From Truepera sp. bin119 (GTDB lineage Bacteria > Deinococcota > Deinococci > Deinococcales > Trueperaceae): DNA of 51,180 nucleotides. Under the pieces are notes generated by a model, which was not told the DNA's origin, did no database searches, and worked only from the letters and a program-made list of their open reading frames with translations. Shown here in pieces: positions 32,159 to 41,680 of the stretch (the first letter of the stretch is position 1; each line of letters begins with the position of its first letter). The stretch covers positions 1-51,180 of the forward strand of contig MPNL01000021.1 in NCBI GenBank assembly GCA_002239005.1, given 5' to 3'. The position numbers and the translations under genes were made by a program.

Positions 32159-33478
32159 ATGGTGCTCGAGACCGCTCTACCCGCCCTGGGGGCGGGCGCT
32201 CTAAGAGCGCTCACCTCCCAGGGCGAGCCCGACTGGTTGGTCGCTAGGCGCCACGCCGCCCTCCGCACCTTCGAGTCCACCCCCTTCCCGACCAACCGCG
32301 ATGAGGAGTGGCGCTACACCCAGTTGGAACGCTTCTCCCTCGCAGGCTTGGAGTCGGTCGCCGGGCCTCTAACCGACGATATCGGCGAGGGGATCCGCAG
32401 GCGGATCGCCGATTCCGATGCCGAGGGGGTGCTCGTCCATAAGGGTGGTGAGGTGATCCTTAGCGAAGCCGCCATCGCGGAGGAGGGTGTGATCTTCACC
32501 GATCTCTGCAGCGCTCTGCGCGAGCATCCCGATCTCGTCCGCGAACACCTCTACCGGGTAGTCGATGCTTCCCAAGGGAAGTATGCCGCGCTCAACTCGG
32601 CCCTCTGGAGTGGGGGGACCTTCGTCTACGTTCCCAGGAATGTCGAGGTAGCGCTGCCCCTCGGTGCCTTCACTACCGCCGACCGGGGGGGGCTGAGCGC
32701 GGGGCGCACCCTTGTCGTCGTCGACGTCAACGCCAAGCTGACCTATCTCGACGAGTACACCTCCGAACCGTTCGACGGGCGGCTGTTCCATAGCGCTGCC
32801 ACCGAGATCGTGCTCATGGACGGTGCCAAACTCCGCTACGTCTCGCTGCAGAACTGGAGTCGTAACGTTGCCCATATGAGCATGATCCGGGCCCACCTGG
32901 CCCGGGACAGTCGGTTGGAGAGCCTTAGCGTTAGCCTGGGCGCCGACGCGGCGCGCACCGAGGTCGAGTGCCGTCTCGAAGGGCCGGGAGCGGAGTGGGA
33001 GGTGCTGGGGCTCTACTTTGCCGATCGGGGTCAGCACTTCAACCAGTACACCCTCCAGCACCACGCCGCCGACCATGCCCGCTCCGATCTGCTGTTTAAG
33101 GGTGCGCTTCAGGATGCCAGCACCGAGGTCTTCTCCGGTATCATCGTGGTGGATGAGGGCGCCCAGCGAACCGATGCCTATCAGACCAATCGGAACCTGC
33201 TGCTTGACGATCGCAGCGAGGCGGTCTCGATCCCGCAGCTCGAGATCGGGGCCAACGACGTCCGCTGCTCCCACGGTTCGACTACGGGCCCAGTTCAGGA
33301 GGATCAGCGCTTCTACCTCATGAGCCGTGGTCTCTCTGCGGAGGTGGCCGAGCATGTGCTGGTCACCGGCTTCCTGCACGAGGTCATGGGCCGGGTGACG
33401 CTGCCCAAGGTGGCGGAATATGTGGAGCAGATGGTCCAGGCCAAGCTCGGCGTCCCCGGGGTCAGGGAACGACTCTGA
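32159..33478 (+). CDS. sufD: Fe-S cluster assembly protein SufD
   Basis: The 439-aa paralogue of SufB has an N-terminal helical domain (RDEEWRYTQLERFSL, typical of SufD at residues 47-61) and a beta-helix core with NWSRNVAHMS and EVECRLEGPGAEWEVLGLYF. HGSTTGPVQEDQRFYLMSRGLS follows near the C-terminus; the His in SHGST is a known cluster-interface residue of SufD. It starts 7 bases after sufB and overlaps the Rieske gene by one base (TGATG), indicating translational coupling. Confidence 0.95.
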   Translation: MVLETALPALGAGALRALTSQGEPDWLVARRHAALRTFESTPFPTNRDEEWRYTQLERFSLAGLESVAGPLTDDIGEGIRRRIADSDAEGVLVHKGGEVILSEAAIAEEGVIFTDLCSALREHPDLVREHLYRVVDASQGKYAALNSALWSGGTFVYVPRNVEVALPLGAFTTADRGGLSAGRTLVVVDVNAKLTYLDEYTSEPFDGRLFHSAATEIVLMDGAKLRYVSLQNWSRNVAHMSMIRAHLARDSRLESLSVSLGADAARTEVECRLEGPGAEWEVLGLYFADRGQHFNQYTLQHHAADHARSDLLFKGALQDASTEVFSGIIVVDEGAQRTDAYQTNRNLLLDDRSEAVSIPQLEIGANDVRCSHGSTTGPVQEDQRFYLMSRGLSAEVAEHVLVTGFLHEVMGRVTLPKVAEYVEQMVQAKLGVPGVRERL

Positions 33479-33795
33479 TGATCGTCGGACAGGTCGACGT
33501 GGGTGCCACTGCCGATTTTGCAGCGGAGAGCATGGCCTCCGTCGAGGTGAATGGCCGGGAGGTGCTGATCGTACACCAGGGGGGCGAATTCTTCGCCCTC
33601 GAGGACCGCTGCACCCACGACAACGGCATCCTTCACGACGGGGAACTCCTCGGTGGGGCCGTCAAGTGTGAGCGGCACGGGGCCAGGTTCGATCTGAGAA
33701 CCGGTCGCCCCACCCTGCCGGCCGTCAAGAAGCTGCGGCTCTACCGGACCGAGGTCGTTGACGGCCGCCTGCTTGTGATCTACCAGGAGGCGTAG
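33478..33795 (+). CDS. Rieske-type [2Fe-2S] ferredoxin of the suf operon
   Basis: The 105-aa protein has the complete Rieske ligand set C45-T-H47 and C64-E-R-H67 (CTHDN and CERHGARFD). Small Rieske proteins of this kind are often the last gene with sufCBD and are thought to serve electron transfer or cluster delivery. Alternatively it could be the ferredoxin part of a dioxygenase, but no oxygenase is nearby. It is soluble with no signal peptide. The gene overlaps sufD by one base. Confidence 0.93.
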   Translation: MIVGQVDVGATADFAAESMASVEVNGREVLIVHQGGEFFALEDRCTHDNGILHDGELLGGAVKCERHGARFDLRTGRPTLPAVKKLRLYRTEVVDGRLLVIYQEA

Positions 33796-33994
33796 GTGGC
33801 TGGGCCAGCGGCCCTCGCCGAGGCCATCTAGGGGGGAATCCAGCCCTAGCCCACCTGGAGGCGGCCGCGGGGTCTCTCCGGGAGTAGCTCCGGGCGGTTA
33901 GACGAGTCGAAGCCACTCTGGGGTGTGAGCCCGACGGGAAGATGTCTGGATCCCCTCGAAGGTCCGGGCGCTGGCCACCTCGGCAGCGGTCCTG
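33796..33994. other. Short intergenic region between convergent operons
   Basis: Between the Rieske gene (plus) and ispF (minus). It has GC-rich sequence, some able to pair, but no clear terminator with a T-run. Confidence 0.35.
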
Positions 33995-34480
33995 TCAGCT
34001 CTCCCGGCTCATCAGGACCGCAGTTCTCACCTGGATATAGTCAGGAGCCAGACCCTCGCTAGTTTTGAAGGTGATACCGAGGCGGGATCCTTCGAGGGCG
34101 GCGAGGGTCGCGACACGCTCCTGTATCGCCTCTCGGTACGGGCTCAGTTCCGGCCTGTCGAGGATCACCGTCGCGGCGATATTGTGGACCGTAAAGGTCC
34201 CGTGGACTCTGCGGATCTGCTCGAAGACGGTCCGTAGGAGGAGTTCACTGTCGAGATTTGCCGAGCCCGGGTCGTCGGGGGGATAGAGGTCGCCGATATC
34301 GCCTTGGGCGAAGCCCGACAGGAGGGCGTCCGCCAGGGCGTGAAGCAGCGCGTCGCCATCGCTCACGGCCTCCGGGCCATGGGGGCTCCCGGGGATCTCG
34401 ACCCCACCGATCAGTAGTGGTCGCCCTACGATCAGGCGGTGAGCATCTTCTCCGTACCCGATCCGCCAGTCCGCAGCCAC
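33995..34480 (-). CDS. ispF: 2-C-methyl-D-erythritol 2,4-cyclodiphosphate synthase
   Basis: The 161-aa enzyme of the non-mevalonate isoprenoid pathway converts CDP-methylerythritol 2-phosphate to the cyclodiphosphate, releasing CMP. Metal ligands D12 and H14 (GEDAHRL) and H47 (SDGDALLHALADALL) are in place. FKTSEGL near the C-terminus is the family CMP-binding element. The GTG at 34480 has no Shine-Dalgarno, but TAGAAT sits 5 bases upstream (34491-34486), suggesting a leaderless mRNA. Length is normal. ispD is not adjacent. Confidence 0.95.
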   Translation of the reverse strand: MAADWRIGYGEDAHRLIVGRPLLIGGVEIPGSPHGPEAVSDGDALLHALADALLSGFAQGDIGDLYPPDDPGSANLDSELLLRTVFEQIRRVHGTFTVHNIAATVILDRPELSPYREAIQERVATLAALEGSRLGITFKTSEGLAPDYIQVRTAVLMSRES

Positions 34481-34485
34481 GGATC

Positions 34486-34491
34486 ATTCTA
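34486..34491 (-). promoter_or_regulatory. -10 box for leaderless ispF
   Basis: TAGAAT on the minus strand, 5 bases before GTG 34480. Confidence 0.5.
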
Positions 34492-34634
34492 CCGGCTGAG
34501 GGTGATAGTGGGTCGGCGATTACCGCAGGAGTTCGCCCGGGCGACCCGATCCCCGGGTGCCCTCCGGGTTCACGAGGCCCCCGGGTCTCTGATGCCGTAC
34601 GCTAGTGGGAGACCGTTCGAGAAAGGGGCGATCT

Positions 34635-35774
34635 ATGGCCCGATTCCAACCGTTCGTGATGGAGAGGATGATGTCGAAGTTCGAACAGGATGTCGACTAT
34701 AATCTTTCTGAGAGCGGTGTGCACCCGCTGCTTCTGCGCGAGCTCTTCAAGGACCACCCTGACGCCCTCGAGGCAATCCTCGATTCAGATCTGAACTACC
34801 CGCATGTCAATGGCATTCCCGAACTCCGCTGGAATGTTGCCTCCCTGTACGACGGTGCGGGTCCCGAGAACATCCTGGTGACGGTCGGCGGGATCGAAGC
34901 CAACTACATTGCTACCCGCTCCCTGCTCGGTGCCGGCGACGAAATCGTGGTCATGCTGCCGAACTACATGCAGATCTGGGGCGTGGCGAAGAACCACGGT
35001 CTCTTGCTTAAAACGTTCCGATTGCGTGAGGAGCGAGGATGGGCACCCGACCTGGCTGAACTTGAGGAGCGTGTGACCTCGGCTACGAAGGTCATTGCCA
35101 TCTGCAATCCCAACAACCCGACCGGCCAGATCCTCACCGAGGCCGAGATGGAGGCTATGGTGGCCGCTGCCGACCGGGTCGGGGCCTGGATCCTGGCCGA
35201 TGAGGTCTACCGGGGTGCTGAGCGCGAGGGTAGGGCCATGTCTCCGAGCTTTTACGGACGCTACGACCGGGTGATCGCCACCGGTAGTATGAGCAAGGCC
35301 TACGGGATGCCGGGTCTCCGTCTGGGCTGGCTCGTGGGACCGACTGAGATCCTCGATCAGGCCTGGGCACGGCACGAGTACATCACCCTCTCGGCAACGA
35401 TACTGGCCAACAGGATCGCGGCGTTCGCGCTCTCTCCAGAGATCCTGCCCCGGCTCCTCGAGCGGACCCGCGGCTTCATCGGGGCCGGGTGGTCTGTTCT
35501 GGAGGCCTGGTTGGCCTGCCACGAAGGCATCTTCCGGGTCACCCCACCTCGGGCGTCGGCGGTCGCCTTCTTGCGCTACCACCTGGACCTCAACTCGACG
35601 CTGCTGGCCGACCGGCTCCGGCGCGAGCAGGGCGTTCTCATCGTGCCGGGGGATCATTTCGGAATGGACCGCTTCCTCCGGATCAGCTTCGGGCTTCCTC
35701 GCAATACCCTCGTGGCGGGCCTCGGCCGGATCCGTGACCTGATCTATGAGGGGGCTCGGGCGCTCGGCGGATGA
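34635..35774 (+). CDS. Class I/II PLP-dependent aminotransferase
   Basis: The 379-aa fold-type I enzyme has NPNNPTGQILTEAEM (substrate/PLP contact), DEVYRGAE (Asp that binds the pyridine N) and the Schiff-base lysine in TGSMSKAYGMPGLRLGW. The late R in FLRISFG binds the substrate carboxylate. Length and motifs fit aspartate/alanine-type aminotransferases, but the amino donor cannot be fixed. The ATG at 34635 is supported by GAAAGGGG. It overlaps the threonine dehydratase gene by 4 bases, so the two enzymes are co-translated and may act in one amino-acid degradation or synthesis route. Confidence 0.88.
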   Translation: MARFQPFVMERMMSKFEQDVDYNLSESGVHPLLLRELFKDHPDALEAILDSDLNYPHVNGIPELRWNVASLYDGAGPENILVTVGGIEANYIATRSLLGAGDEIVVMLPNYMQIWGVAKNHGLLLKTFRLREERGWAPDLAELEERVTSATKVIAICNPNNPTGQILTEAEMEAMVAAADRVGAWILADEVYRGAEREGRAMSPSFYGRYDRVIATGSMSKAYGMPGLRLGWLVGPTEILDQAWARHEYITLSATILANRIAAFALSPEILPRLLERTRGFIGAGWSVLEAWLACHEGIFRVTPPRASAVAFLRYHLDLNSTLLADRLRREQGVLIVPGDHFGMDRFLRISFGLPRNTLVAGLGRIRDLIYEGARALGG

Positions 35775-36763
35775 CAGGGGGGGCTGTCCACCTCGAGGGG
35801 GTCGTCAGCGCGGTCGTGGAGGCTGACAGGAGGCTCAGGCCCTACCTGCGCGAGACCCCGCTTCTGCCCTCCCCGGCTCTCGGTGGGCCGGCGGGGACCC
35901 CCCGGCTGTTTTTAAAGTGCGAAAACCTCCAACATACCGGATCGTTCAAGCTGCGGGGGGCGCTCAACGCCCTCCTCAATCTCGATGGCGGAGCGCGTAG
36001 CAGAGGGGTTGTAGCCGCCTCCACCGGCAACCATGGTGCGGCTGTCGCCTACGCCAGCGGTCTCCTCGGGGTCGATGCAACGATCTTCGTGCCTGAGACC
36101 GTTTCCAGCGCCAAGCTCGAGGCGATTCGTCTCCTCGGGGCCGAGGTTCGCCTCTGCGGGCGGGATGGGATCGAGGCCGAGTTGCAGGCCCGGAGCTGCG
36201 CCGAAGAGAGCGGTCTATACTACCTGTCGCCCTACAACGACCCCGCTGTCGTCGCGGGCCAGGGAACGGTCGGAGTGGAACTCCACCGTCAGTTGCCCGA
36301 TCTGGATGCTGTGTTCGTAGCCCTCGGCGGCGGCGGCCTGATCTCCGGGATGGCCGCCTATCTTTCGAACGTGCGGCCCGATGCACACCTGATCGGCTGC
36401 TCGCCGCGCAACTCGGCGGTGATGATCGAATCGCTGAGGGCGGGGCGGATTCTCGACTTGGCCTCGGAGCCGACCCTTTCGGACGGGACCGCCGGCGGGG
36501 TGGAGGTCGGATCGATCACCTTCGACCTCTGCCGCCACCTCGTCGACGATTTTGAGATCGTGACCGAGGAGGAGATCGCCGGGGCGCTGAGGGACTTCGT
36601 AGGCAGCCACCAGATGCTCATTGAGGGCGCGGCCGCGGTCGCTATCGCGGCCTACCTGAGGCGCCGCGAGACCTTGGCGGGCCAGAGGACTGTGATCGTA
36701 CTATGCGGCGCCAACATAGCTCTCGAGGATCTCCGGCGGGTCCTATGTGAGGACCGGGTCTAG
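35771..36763 (+). CDS. Threonine/serine dehydratase (short form)
   Basis: The 330-aa fold-type II PLP enzyme has K60 in GSFKLRGA (Schiff base), [12 protein letters not shown] (phosphate/carboxylate loop) and [10 protein letters not shown] (the Gly-rich PLP-phosphate loop). It lacks the C-terminal ACT-like regulatory domain of biosynthetic IlvA, so it resembles the catabolic TdcB type. It converts threonine to 2-oxobutanoate, or serine to pyruvate. The stop overlaps the acs stop on the other strand (36760-36763). No feedback by isoleucine is expected. A racemase of the same fold is a less likely alternative. Confidence 0.88.
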   Translation: MTGGAVHLEGVVSAVVEADRRLRPYLRETPLLPSPALGGPAGTPRLFLKCENLQHTGSFKLRGALNALLNLDGGARSRGVVAASTGNHGAAVAYASGLLGVDATIFVPETVSSAKLEAIRLLGAEVRLCGRDGIEAELQARSCAEESGLYYLSPYNDPAVVAGQGTVGVELHRQLPDLDAVFVALGGGGLISGMAAYLSNVRPDAHLIGCSPRNSAVMIESLRAGRILDLASEPTLSDGTAGGVEVGSITFDLCRHLVDDFEIVTEEEIAGALRDFVGSHQMLIEGAAAVAIAAYLRRRETLAGQRTVIVLCGANIALEDLRRVLCEDRV

Positions 36764-38706
36764 CTCGTCTGCATCAGCTTCTCGACCACGCTCCTGTCCT
36801 CGAGGGTGGATATGTCCCCTTTAAGATCCTCACCGGAGGCCACGCTCCGCAGCAGGCGCCTCATGATCTTGCCGCTCCGGGTCTTCGGGAGGGCGTCGGT
36901 GAAACGGATCTCGTCCGGCTTCGCGATGGCGCCGATCTCGCGCCCCACGTGGTTGCGGAGATCCTCCTTAAGCTCGTCGGAGCCGGGGCAGTCGCCCTCG
37001 AGAGTCACGAAGGCGACGATGCCCTGCCCCTTGATCTCGTCTGGCCGACCTACCACTGCGGCCTCGGCGACGGCGTCGTGCGAAACCAGCGCCGACTCTA
37101 TCTCCATGGTGCCGAGCCGGTGTCCGCTGACGTTCACCACGTCGTCGACGCGCCCCATGATCCAGAAGTAGCCCTCTCCGTCGAGGCGGGCGCCATCTCC
37201 TGCGAAGTAGACGTGCGGGACCTTACCCCAGTAGGTGGAGTGGTAGCGCTCATCGTCGCCGTGCACGGTGCGGAGCATGCTGGGCCAGGGACGCCTGAGC
37301 ACCAGGTAACCCCCTGAGTCGGGCTCCTGCTCGTTCCCGTCGGCATCGACAATGGCAGGGTCGATGCCGAAGAAGGGGAGCCCGGCCGAGCCGGGTTTGG
37401 TGTCATGGACGCCGGGAAGGGTGGTGATCATGATACCGCCGGTCTCGGTCTGCCACCAAGTATCGACTATGGGGCAGCGATCTCCGCCGATAACCCGTCG
37501 GTACCAGATCCAGGCCTCGGGGTTGATGGGCTCGCCGACGGTCCCGAGTAGCCGCAGGCTGGTGAGATCGTGCTTGCCAGGATGCTCCTCGCCGAGCTTC
37601 ATGAAGGCGCGAATGGCGGTGGGGGCGGTGTAGAAGACCGTGACCTTATAGCGGTCTACCAGCTCCCAGAACCGGTCCGGCCCCGGATAGGTGGGTGCTC
37701 CCTCGTACATGACTTGGGTCGCGCCGTTCAGCATCGGACCGTAGACTATGTAGCTGTGGCCTGTGATCCACCCTACATCTGCCGTGCACCAGAAGATGTC
37801 GTTGGGCTTCAGGTCGAAGATGTACTTGCTGGTGAGGTAGGTATAGGTCTGGTAACCTCCGGTGGTGTGGAGCACCCCCTTCGGCTTGCCCGTCGAACCG
37901 GAGGTGTAGAGGATGAACAGTGGGTGCTCGGCATCAAGCGGTTCGGCGGGACAGTCGGGTGAGGCTTGGCGGGTGACTTCGTGGTACCAGTGGTCGCGGC
38001 CGGGCTTCATCTCGATCTCGTTCTCAGACCTCCGGACCACGAACACATGCTCCACGGAGGGGCACGAGGTGAGCGCCTCGTCCACGGCCGGCTTGAGCGG
38101 GAGGACGCGACCTCGTCGCTGCCCGCCGTCGGCGGTGACGACCGCCTTGATCTCCCCGTCGATGATCCGGTCGGCGAGCGCCTGAGCGCTGAAGCCGCCG
38201 AAGACCACCGAGTGGGTTGCACCGATCCGAGCGCAGGCGAGCATGGCTACGGCCGCTTCGGGGATCATCGGCATGTAGATCGCCACCCGGTCACCCTTGC
38301 CGACCCCCTTGTCCTTCAGGGCGTTGGCGAACCTGCTGACCTCGCGGTGCAGCTGCTGGAAAGTGAGCACTCGGCTGTCGCCGGGCTCGCCCTCCCAGAA
38401 GAAGGCGACCTTGTTGCCGCGACCGAGTTCGATCTGGCGGTCCAGGCAGTTGTAGGCGGGGTTGGTCTTGCCGCCGACGAACCACTTGACGAACGGTTCG
38501 TGCCACTCGGTGATCCGGTCCCAGGGTTTGAACCAGTGTAGCTCCTCGGCTACTGAACCCCAGAACAGCTCGGGCTCGTCGAGTGATTGCCGGTAGAGGC
38601 GTCGGTACTCCTCGAGGCTACTTAGGCGTGCCTCCGCTCGGAATCCCTCCGGCGGGCTGAAGCGACGGTCTTCCTGCAGCACGGACTCGATGCGCTCAGA
38701 CATCAT
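36760..38706 (-). CDS. acs: Acetyl-CoA synthetase
   Basis: The 648-aa AMP-forming ligase activates acetate to acetyl-CoA. Visible motifs are the P-loop [14 protein letters not shown], the [11 protein letters not shown] substrate segment, the hinge/A8 region [23 protein letters not shown], and the catalytic lysine near the C-terminus in TRSGKIMRR. That lysine is the usual acetylation target for inactivation. Length is standard (about 650 aa). The ATG at 38706 has GGAGAG 3-8 bases upstream. It stands alone but reads in the same direction as the trk and lnt genes upstream. Confidence 0.96.
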   Translation of the reverse strand: MMSERIESVLQEDRRFSPPEGFRAEARLSSLEEYRRLYRQSLDEPELFWGSVAEELHWFKPWDRITEWHEPFVKWFVGGKTNPAYNCLDRQIELGRGNKVAFFWEGEPGDSRVLTFQQLHREVSRFANALKDKGVGKGDRVAIYMPMIPEAAVAMLACARIGATHSVVFGGFSAQALADRIIDGEIKAVVTADGGQRRGRVLPLKPAVDEALTSCPSVEHVFVVRRSENEIEMKPGRDHWYHEVTRQASPDCPAEPLDAEHPLFILYTSGSTGKPKGVLHTTGGYQTYTYLTSKYIFDLKPNDIFWCTADVGWITGHSYIVYGPMLNGATQVMYEGAPTYPGPDRFWELVDRYKVTVFYTAPTAIRAFMKLGEEHPGKHDLTSLRLLGTVGEPINPEAWIWYRRVIGGDRCPIVDTWWQTETGGIMITTLPGVHDTKPGSAGLPFFGIDPAIVDADGNEQEPDSGGYLVLRRPWPSMLRTVHGDDERYHSTYWGKVPHVYFAGDGARLDGEGYFWIMGRVDDVVNVSGHRLGTMEIESALVSHDAVAEAAVVGRPDEIKGQGIVAFVTLEGDCPGSDELKEDLRNHVGREIGAIAKPDEIRFTDALPKTRSGKIMRRLLRSVASGEDLKGDISTLEDRSVVEKLMQTS

Positions 38707-38793
38707 CTCTCCTTCGGGGTTGCGGTAGCGGTGGTGAAGAACCTTGCCTAATCGCTATAGGTTTCAGTCTACCCGGTAGGGGGTGTCGTGCCG

Positions 38794-40245
38794 CTAGTTC
38801 CGGAGGTGGGGTAGCTGCCACCAGCGCCCCGTGAAGATCACGAACACGGTCACCACCTCCAGTCTGCCCGCATACATGTTGAAGATTAAGAGGCTGCGGC
38901 TGACCGGGTGCAGGTCGGAGTAGTGATCGAGGGGACCGACCGTGCCGAGGCCGGGCCCGACGTTGCCGACGGTGGCGATCGCGGCGGAGATGGCGGTGGT
39001 GAGGTCGGCACCGAAGATTACCAGCACGACGGTCGAGGCGGCGAACAGCCCCAGGAACAGGGTGAGGAAGGCTGCAACCGCCTGCAGGACCTCCTCGGTC
39101 ACGGTGCGGTTGCCCAGCCGCACCGGCAGCACTGCGCGGGGGTGCAGGGCGAGCCGTACCTCGCGGGCGGTGTTCCTCGCGATGATCAACCAGCGGACGA
39201 TCTTCACGCCGCCGGCGGCGCTCCCGGCGCTCCCGCCGATGAACATAAGGATCAGGAGCACCATCTGACCCTGTAACGGCCACTGCGCGGAGTCCGCCGA
39301 GGCGTAACCGGTGGTGGTGAGGATGGATACGGTCTGGAATAGCCCGTGCCGGAGCGCCTCGAGCGGGGCATAGCTGCCGAGGAGGATAAGTGTCAGGCCG
39401 GCCCCGGCGACGAGGATGATCACCAGGTAGGCGCGGAACTCGGGGTCGCGCCGCAGGTCCAGAGGGCGCCCCATAAGCGCCCGGTACTGGAGTGCAAAGT
39501 TCGTGCCCGCGAACACCATGAACACTGTGGCGATCCAGGTCAGTGCCGGATTCGCCCGCTCGAAGCTGGATCCGTCGGGGCTGAAGCCCCCTGCGGCTAC
39601 GGTGGTGAAGGCGTGATTGATGGCCTCGAGCAGGTCCATGCCGCCCAGCACGTAGGCCACTGCGCACAGCACCGTCAGGCCGACATAGATAACTAGTACG
39701 GCGTTGGTGGTGTTGCGGAGTCGGGGGGTGAGTCGCTCCTCCGTCGGCCCGGGGGATTCCGCGAAGAAGAGCTGCCGACCCGCGATGGCTAGCTGCGGGA
39801 GGACCGCGATGAAGATCACGATGATCCCGATCCCGCCGAACCACTGTGACAGTGAGCGCCACAGGAACAGGCTTGAGGGGAAGGTGGCGAAGTCAGCCAG
39901 CACGGTGGCGCCCGTCGCTGTGAATCCGCTCATCGATTCGAAGAGGGCATTGAGGGGGGTCAGGTTGCCCGACATTGCGTAGGGTATGGCTCCGAAGAGG
40001 GGAAGGGTCAGCCACAGGAGGAGGATGCCTAAGAGCCCTTCCCGGCGCGACGGTTCGGCACGGCGGTCGCCCAGTCGAACCAGGATGCCGCCGATCGCCG
40101 TCGCGACCGCGCCGGTGACGATGAAGCCGAGAAAGGCCTCGCGGATCAGCAGGGCGAAGAGCACGAACAGGGCCGAGACGAAACCCAGGCCGAGCAGGCT
40201 CGTGCCGACGATGTAGGGGGTGAAGCGACCGCGCACCGCTGCCAC
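38794..40245 (-). CDS. trkH: Potassium uptake protein TrkH/KtrB
   Basis: The 483-aa membrane protein has four imperfect pore loops: SGFTATGATVL, TTVAAGGFSP, TTTGYAS and ATVGNVGPGLG, each with the selectivity-filter glycine. About ten or more helices surround them. This is the K+-conducting subunit that works with the cytoplasmic gating subunit TrkA encoded just upstream. It starts with GTG 26 bases after trkA. Whether it is H+- or Na+-coupled cannot be told. Confidence 0.94.
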   Translation of the reverse strand: MAAVRGRFTPYIVGTSLLGLGFVSALFVLFALLIREAFLGFIVTGAVATAIGGILVRLGDRRAEPSRREGLLGILLLWLTLPLFGAIPYAMSGNLTPLNALFESMSGFTATGATVLADFATFPSSLFLWRSLSQWFGGIGIIVIFIAVLPQLAIAGRQLFFAESPGPTEERLTPRLRNTTNAVLVIYVGLTVLCAVAYVLGGMDLLEAINHAFTTVAAGGFSPDGSSFERANPALTWIATVFMVFAGTNFALQYRALMGRPLDLRRDPEFRAYLVIILVAGAGLTLILLGSYAPLEALRHGLFQTVSILTTTGYASADSAQWPLQGQMVLLILMFIGGSAGSAAGGVKIVRWLIIARNTAREVRLALHPRAVLPVRLGNRTVTEEVLQAVAAFLTLFLGLFAASTVVLVIFGADLTTAISAAIATVGNVGPGLGTVGPLDHYSDLHPVSRSLLIFNMYAGRLEVVTVFVIFTGRWWQLPHLRN

Positions 40246-40271
40246 TGTACCGCGAGCGGCTCAGGCGGCGC

Positions 40272-41621
40272 CTACGCCTCGACCCCCTGCCGCTTCTGCG
40301 CGAGCCAGCCGTGTACCGCCGTCACGTTGTCGGGGGTGGTGACGATGAAGAGGTGGTCGCCGTGCTGGATGGTGGTATCGCCGTCGGGGATAATCACCCG
40401 ATCCTTCCTGAGGATAGCACCGATGAGGCTGTTGGCTGGCGCACCGAGGTTGCGGACCTTGCCGACGTTGCACTGATAGGGATAGGAGATCTCCATCACC
40501 TCGGCCCGATTCTCGATGGTGGCCAGATGGTCCACCTCGTCGAGGTTAAGCCAGTTGAGGACCTCCTGAACCGCTGCGGTCCTCGGGGTCAGCGGGGCTT
40601 CGATACCGACCCTCTCGAACAAGCGACGGTTGCGGGAGCGGTTAACTCGGGTGATGACCTTGGGGATGCCTAATTGCTTGGCCAGCATCGAGACCAGCAG
40701 GTTCTTGCCGTCGTCGTCGGTCACGGCCACTACCACGTCGGCGTCCTCGATCCGCTCCTGCTCGAGTAGCTCGAGGTCGGTGCCGTCGCCGTGGAGGACC
40801 AGGGCCTTGGGGAGCCACTGCGCCAGGCCCTGGCAGCGCTCCTCGTCCTCCTCGATGATGGTGATGTGCATGCGAGAGTCCTGAAGCTGATCGGCCACCA
40901 TGAAGCCGACATTCCCCCCACCCACGATGGCCACGGTCGAGGAGCGCTTGCGCGGCGCGAAGCGGTTCTCGATCTGGCGCATGCTCTCGGTGGTGCCCAT
41001 GTACACCACCTTGTCTCCTGCCCGGAGGACCGTGTCGCCGGAGGGGACGATAAAGCTCTCCCCGCGGATCGAGCCGACCACCAGCACACTCTGCGGGCTG
41101 GTGGCTACCGACAGCGGCATGCCGACGAACGGATCGTCCTCCTCAAGGCGGTACTCCAACATCTTGATGCGACCGCCCGCGAAGTGAGCACTGTCGAGGG
41201 CCCGCGGTACCCGCACGATGTCAGCGATCTGATTGGCGAGGGTGCGCTGCGGCCAGACGATCCGGTCGATGATCAGTCCGACCGATCCCATGGGCCCCCG
41301 GGTGGCGAAGGCGTCCACATAGTGCTGGCGGGTGACGAAGGCCATGGTCTCCTTGGCTCCCAGTCCCTTGGCCGCTAGGCAGGCCAGGACATTGACATCG
41401 TCGTTCGAGGTGGAGCCGATGAAGGCGTCGGCCCTCTCGGCGCCAGCCTGTTTCAGATCGTCCGGGTCGCTCCCCGTACCCCGTATGAACTGCACATCGA
41501 GGCTCTCGAAGGCCTTCTCGCGATCTTCGTCGATCTCGAGGATGGTGACGTTGTGCGAGTGGTGGAGGGCACTGGCGATCTGACTGCCTATCTCGCCGCC
41601 GCCCACGATCAGGACATTCAT
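40272..41621 (-). CDS. trkA: Trk potassium uptake regulatory subunit TrkA
   Basis: The 449-aa protein is a tandem duplication of an RCK (NAD-binding Rossmann plus TrkA_C) module. MNVLIVGGGEIGSQIA at the N-terminus and VAIVGGGNVGFMVADQL around residue 230 are the two glycine motifs, and a TrkA_C half follows each. It senses NAD(H) or ATP and gates TrkH. There is no Shine-Dalgarno; TATAAT lies 7 bases before the ATG, making a leaderless mRNA likely. trkH follows on the same strand. Confidence 0.96.
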   Translation of the reverse strand: MNVLIVGGGEIGSQIASALHHSHNVTILEIDEDREKAFESLDVQFIRGTGSDPDDLKQAGAERADAFIGSTSNDDVNVLACLAAKGLGAKETMAFVTRQHYVDAFATRGPMGSVGLIIDRIVWPQRTLANQIADIVRVPRALDSAHFAGGRIKMLEYRLEEDDPFVGMPLSVATSPQSVLVVGSIRGESFIVPSGDTVLRAGDKVVYMGTTESMRQIENRFAPRKRSSTVAIVGGGNVGFMVADQLQDSRMHITIIEEDEERCQGLAQWLPKALVLHGDGTDLELLEQERIEDADVVVAVTDDDGKNLLVSMLAKQLGIPKVITRVNRSRNRRLFERVGIEAPLTPRTAAVQEVLNWLNLDEVDHLATIENRAEVMEISYPYQCNVGKVRNLGAPANSLIGAILRKDRVIIPDGDTTIQHGDHLFIVTTPDNVTAVHGWLAQKRQGVEA

Positions 41622-41628
41622 CAGCGAG

Positions 41629-41634
41629 ATTATA
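41629..41634 (-). promoter_or_regulatory. -10 box for leaderless trkA
   Basis: A perfect TATAAT on the minus strand, followed by CTCGCTG and the ATG at 41621. No good -35 hexamer is visible. Confidence 0.65.
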
Positions 41635-41680
41635 GCGCCGACCGGGGTTGGGCGGGTGCTCCTGCCCGGCTAGGCGGGTT

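Noticed and set aside
38696-39862. 388-codon minus-strand frame over trkH
   Set aside because: It is an alternative frame of the trkH gene, rich in Arg, Pro and His as expected for a GC-rich shadow; the 38794-40245 frame has clear TrkH pore motifs.
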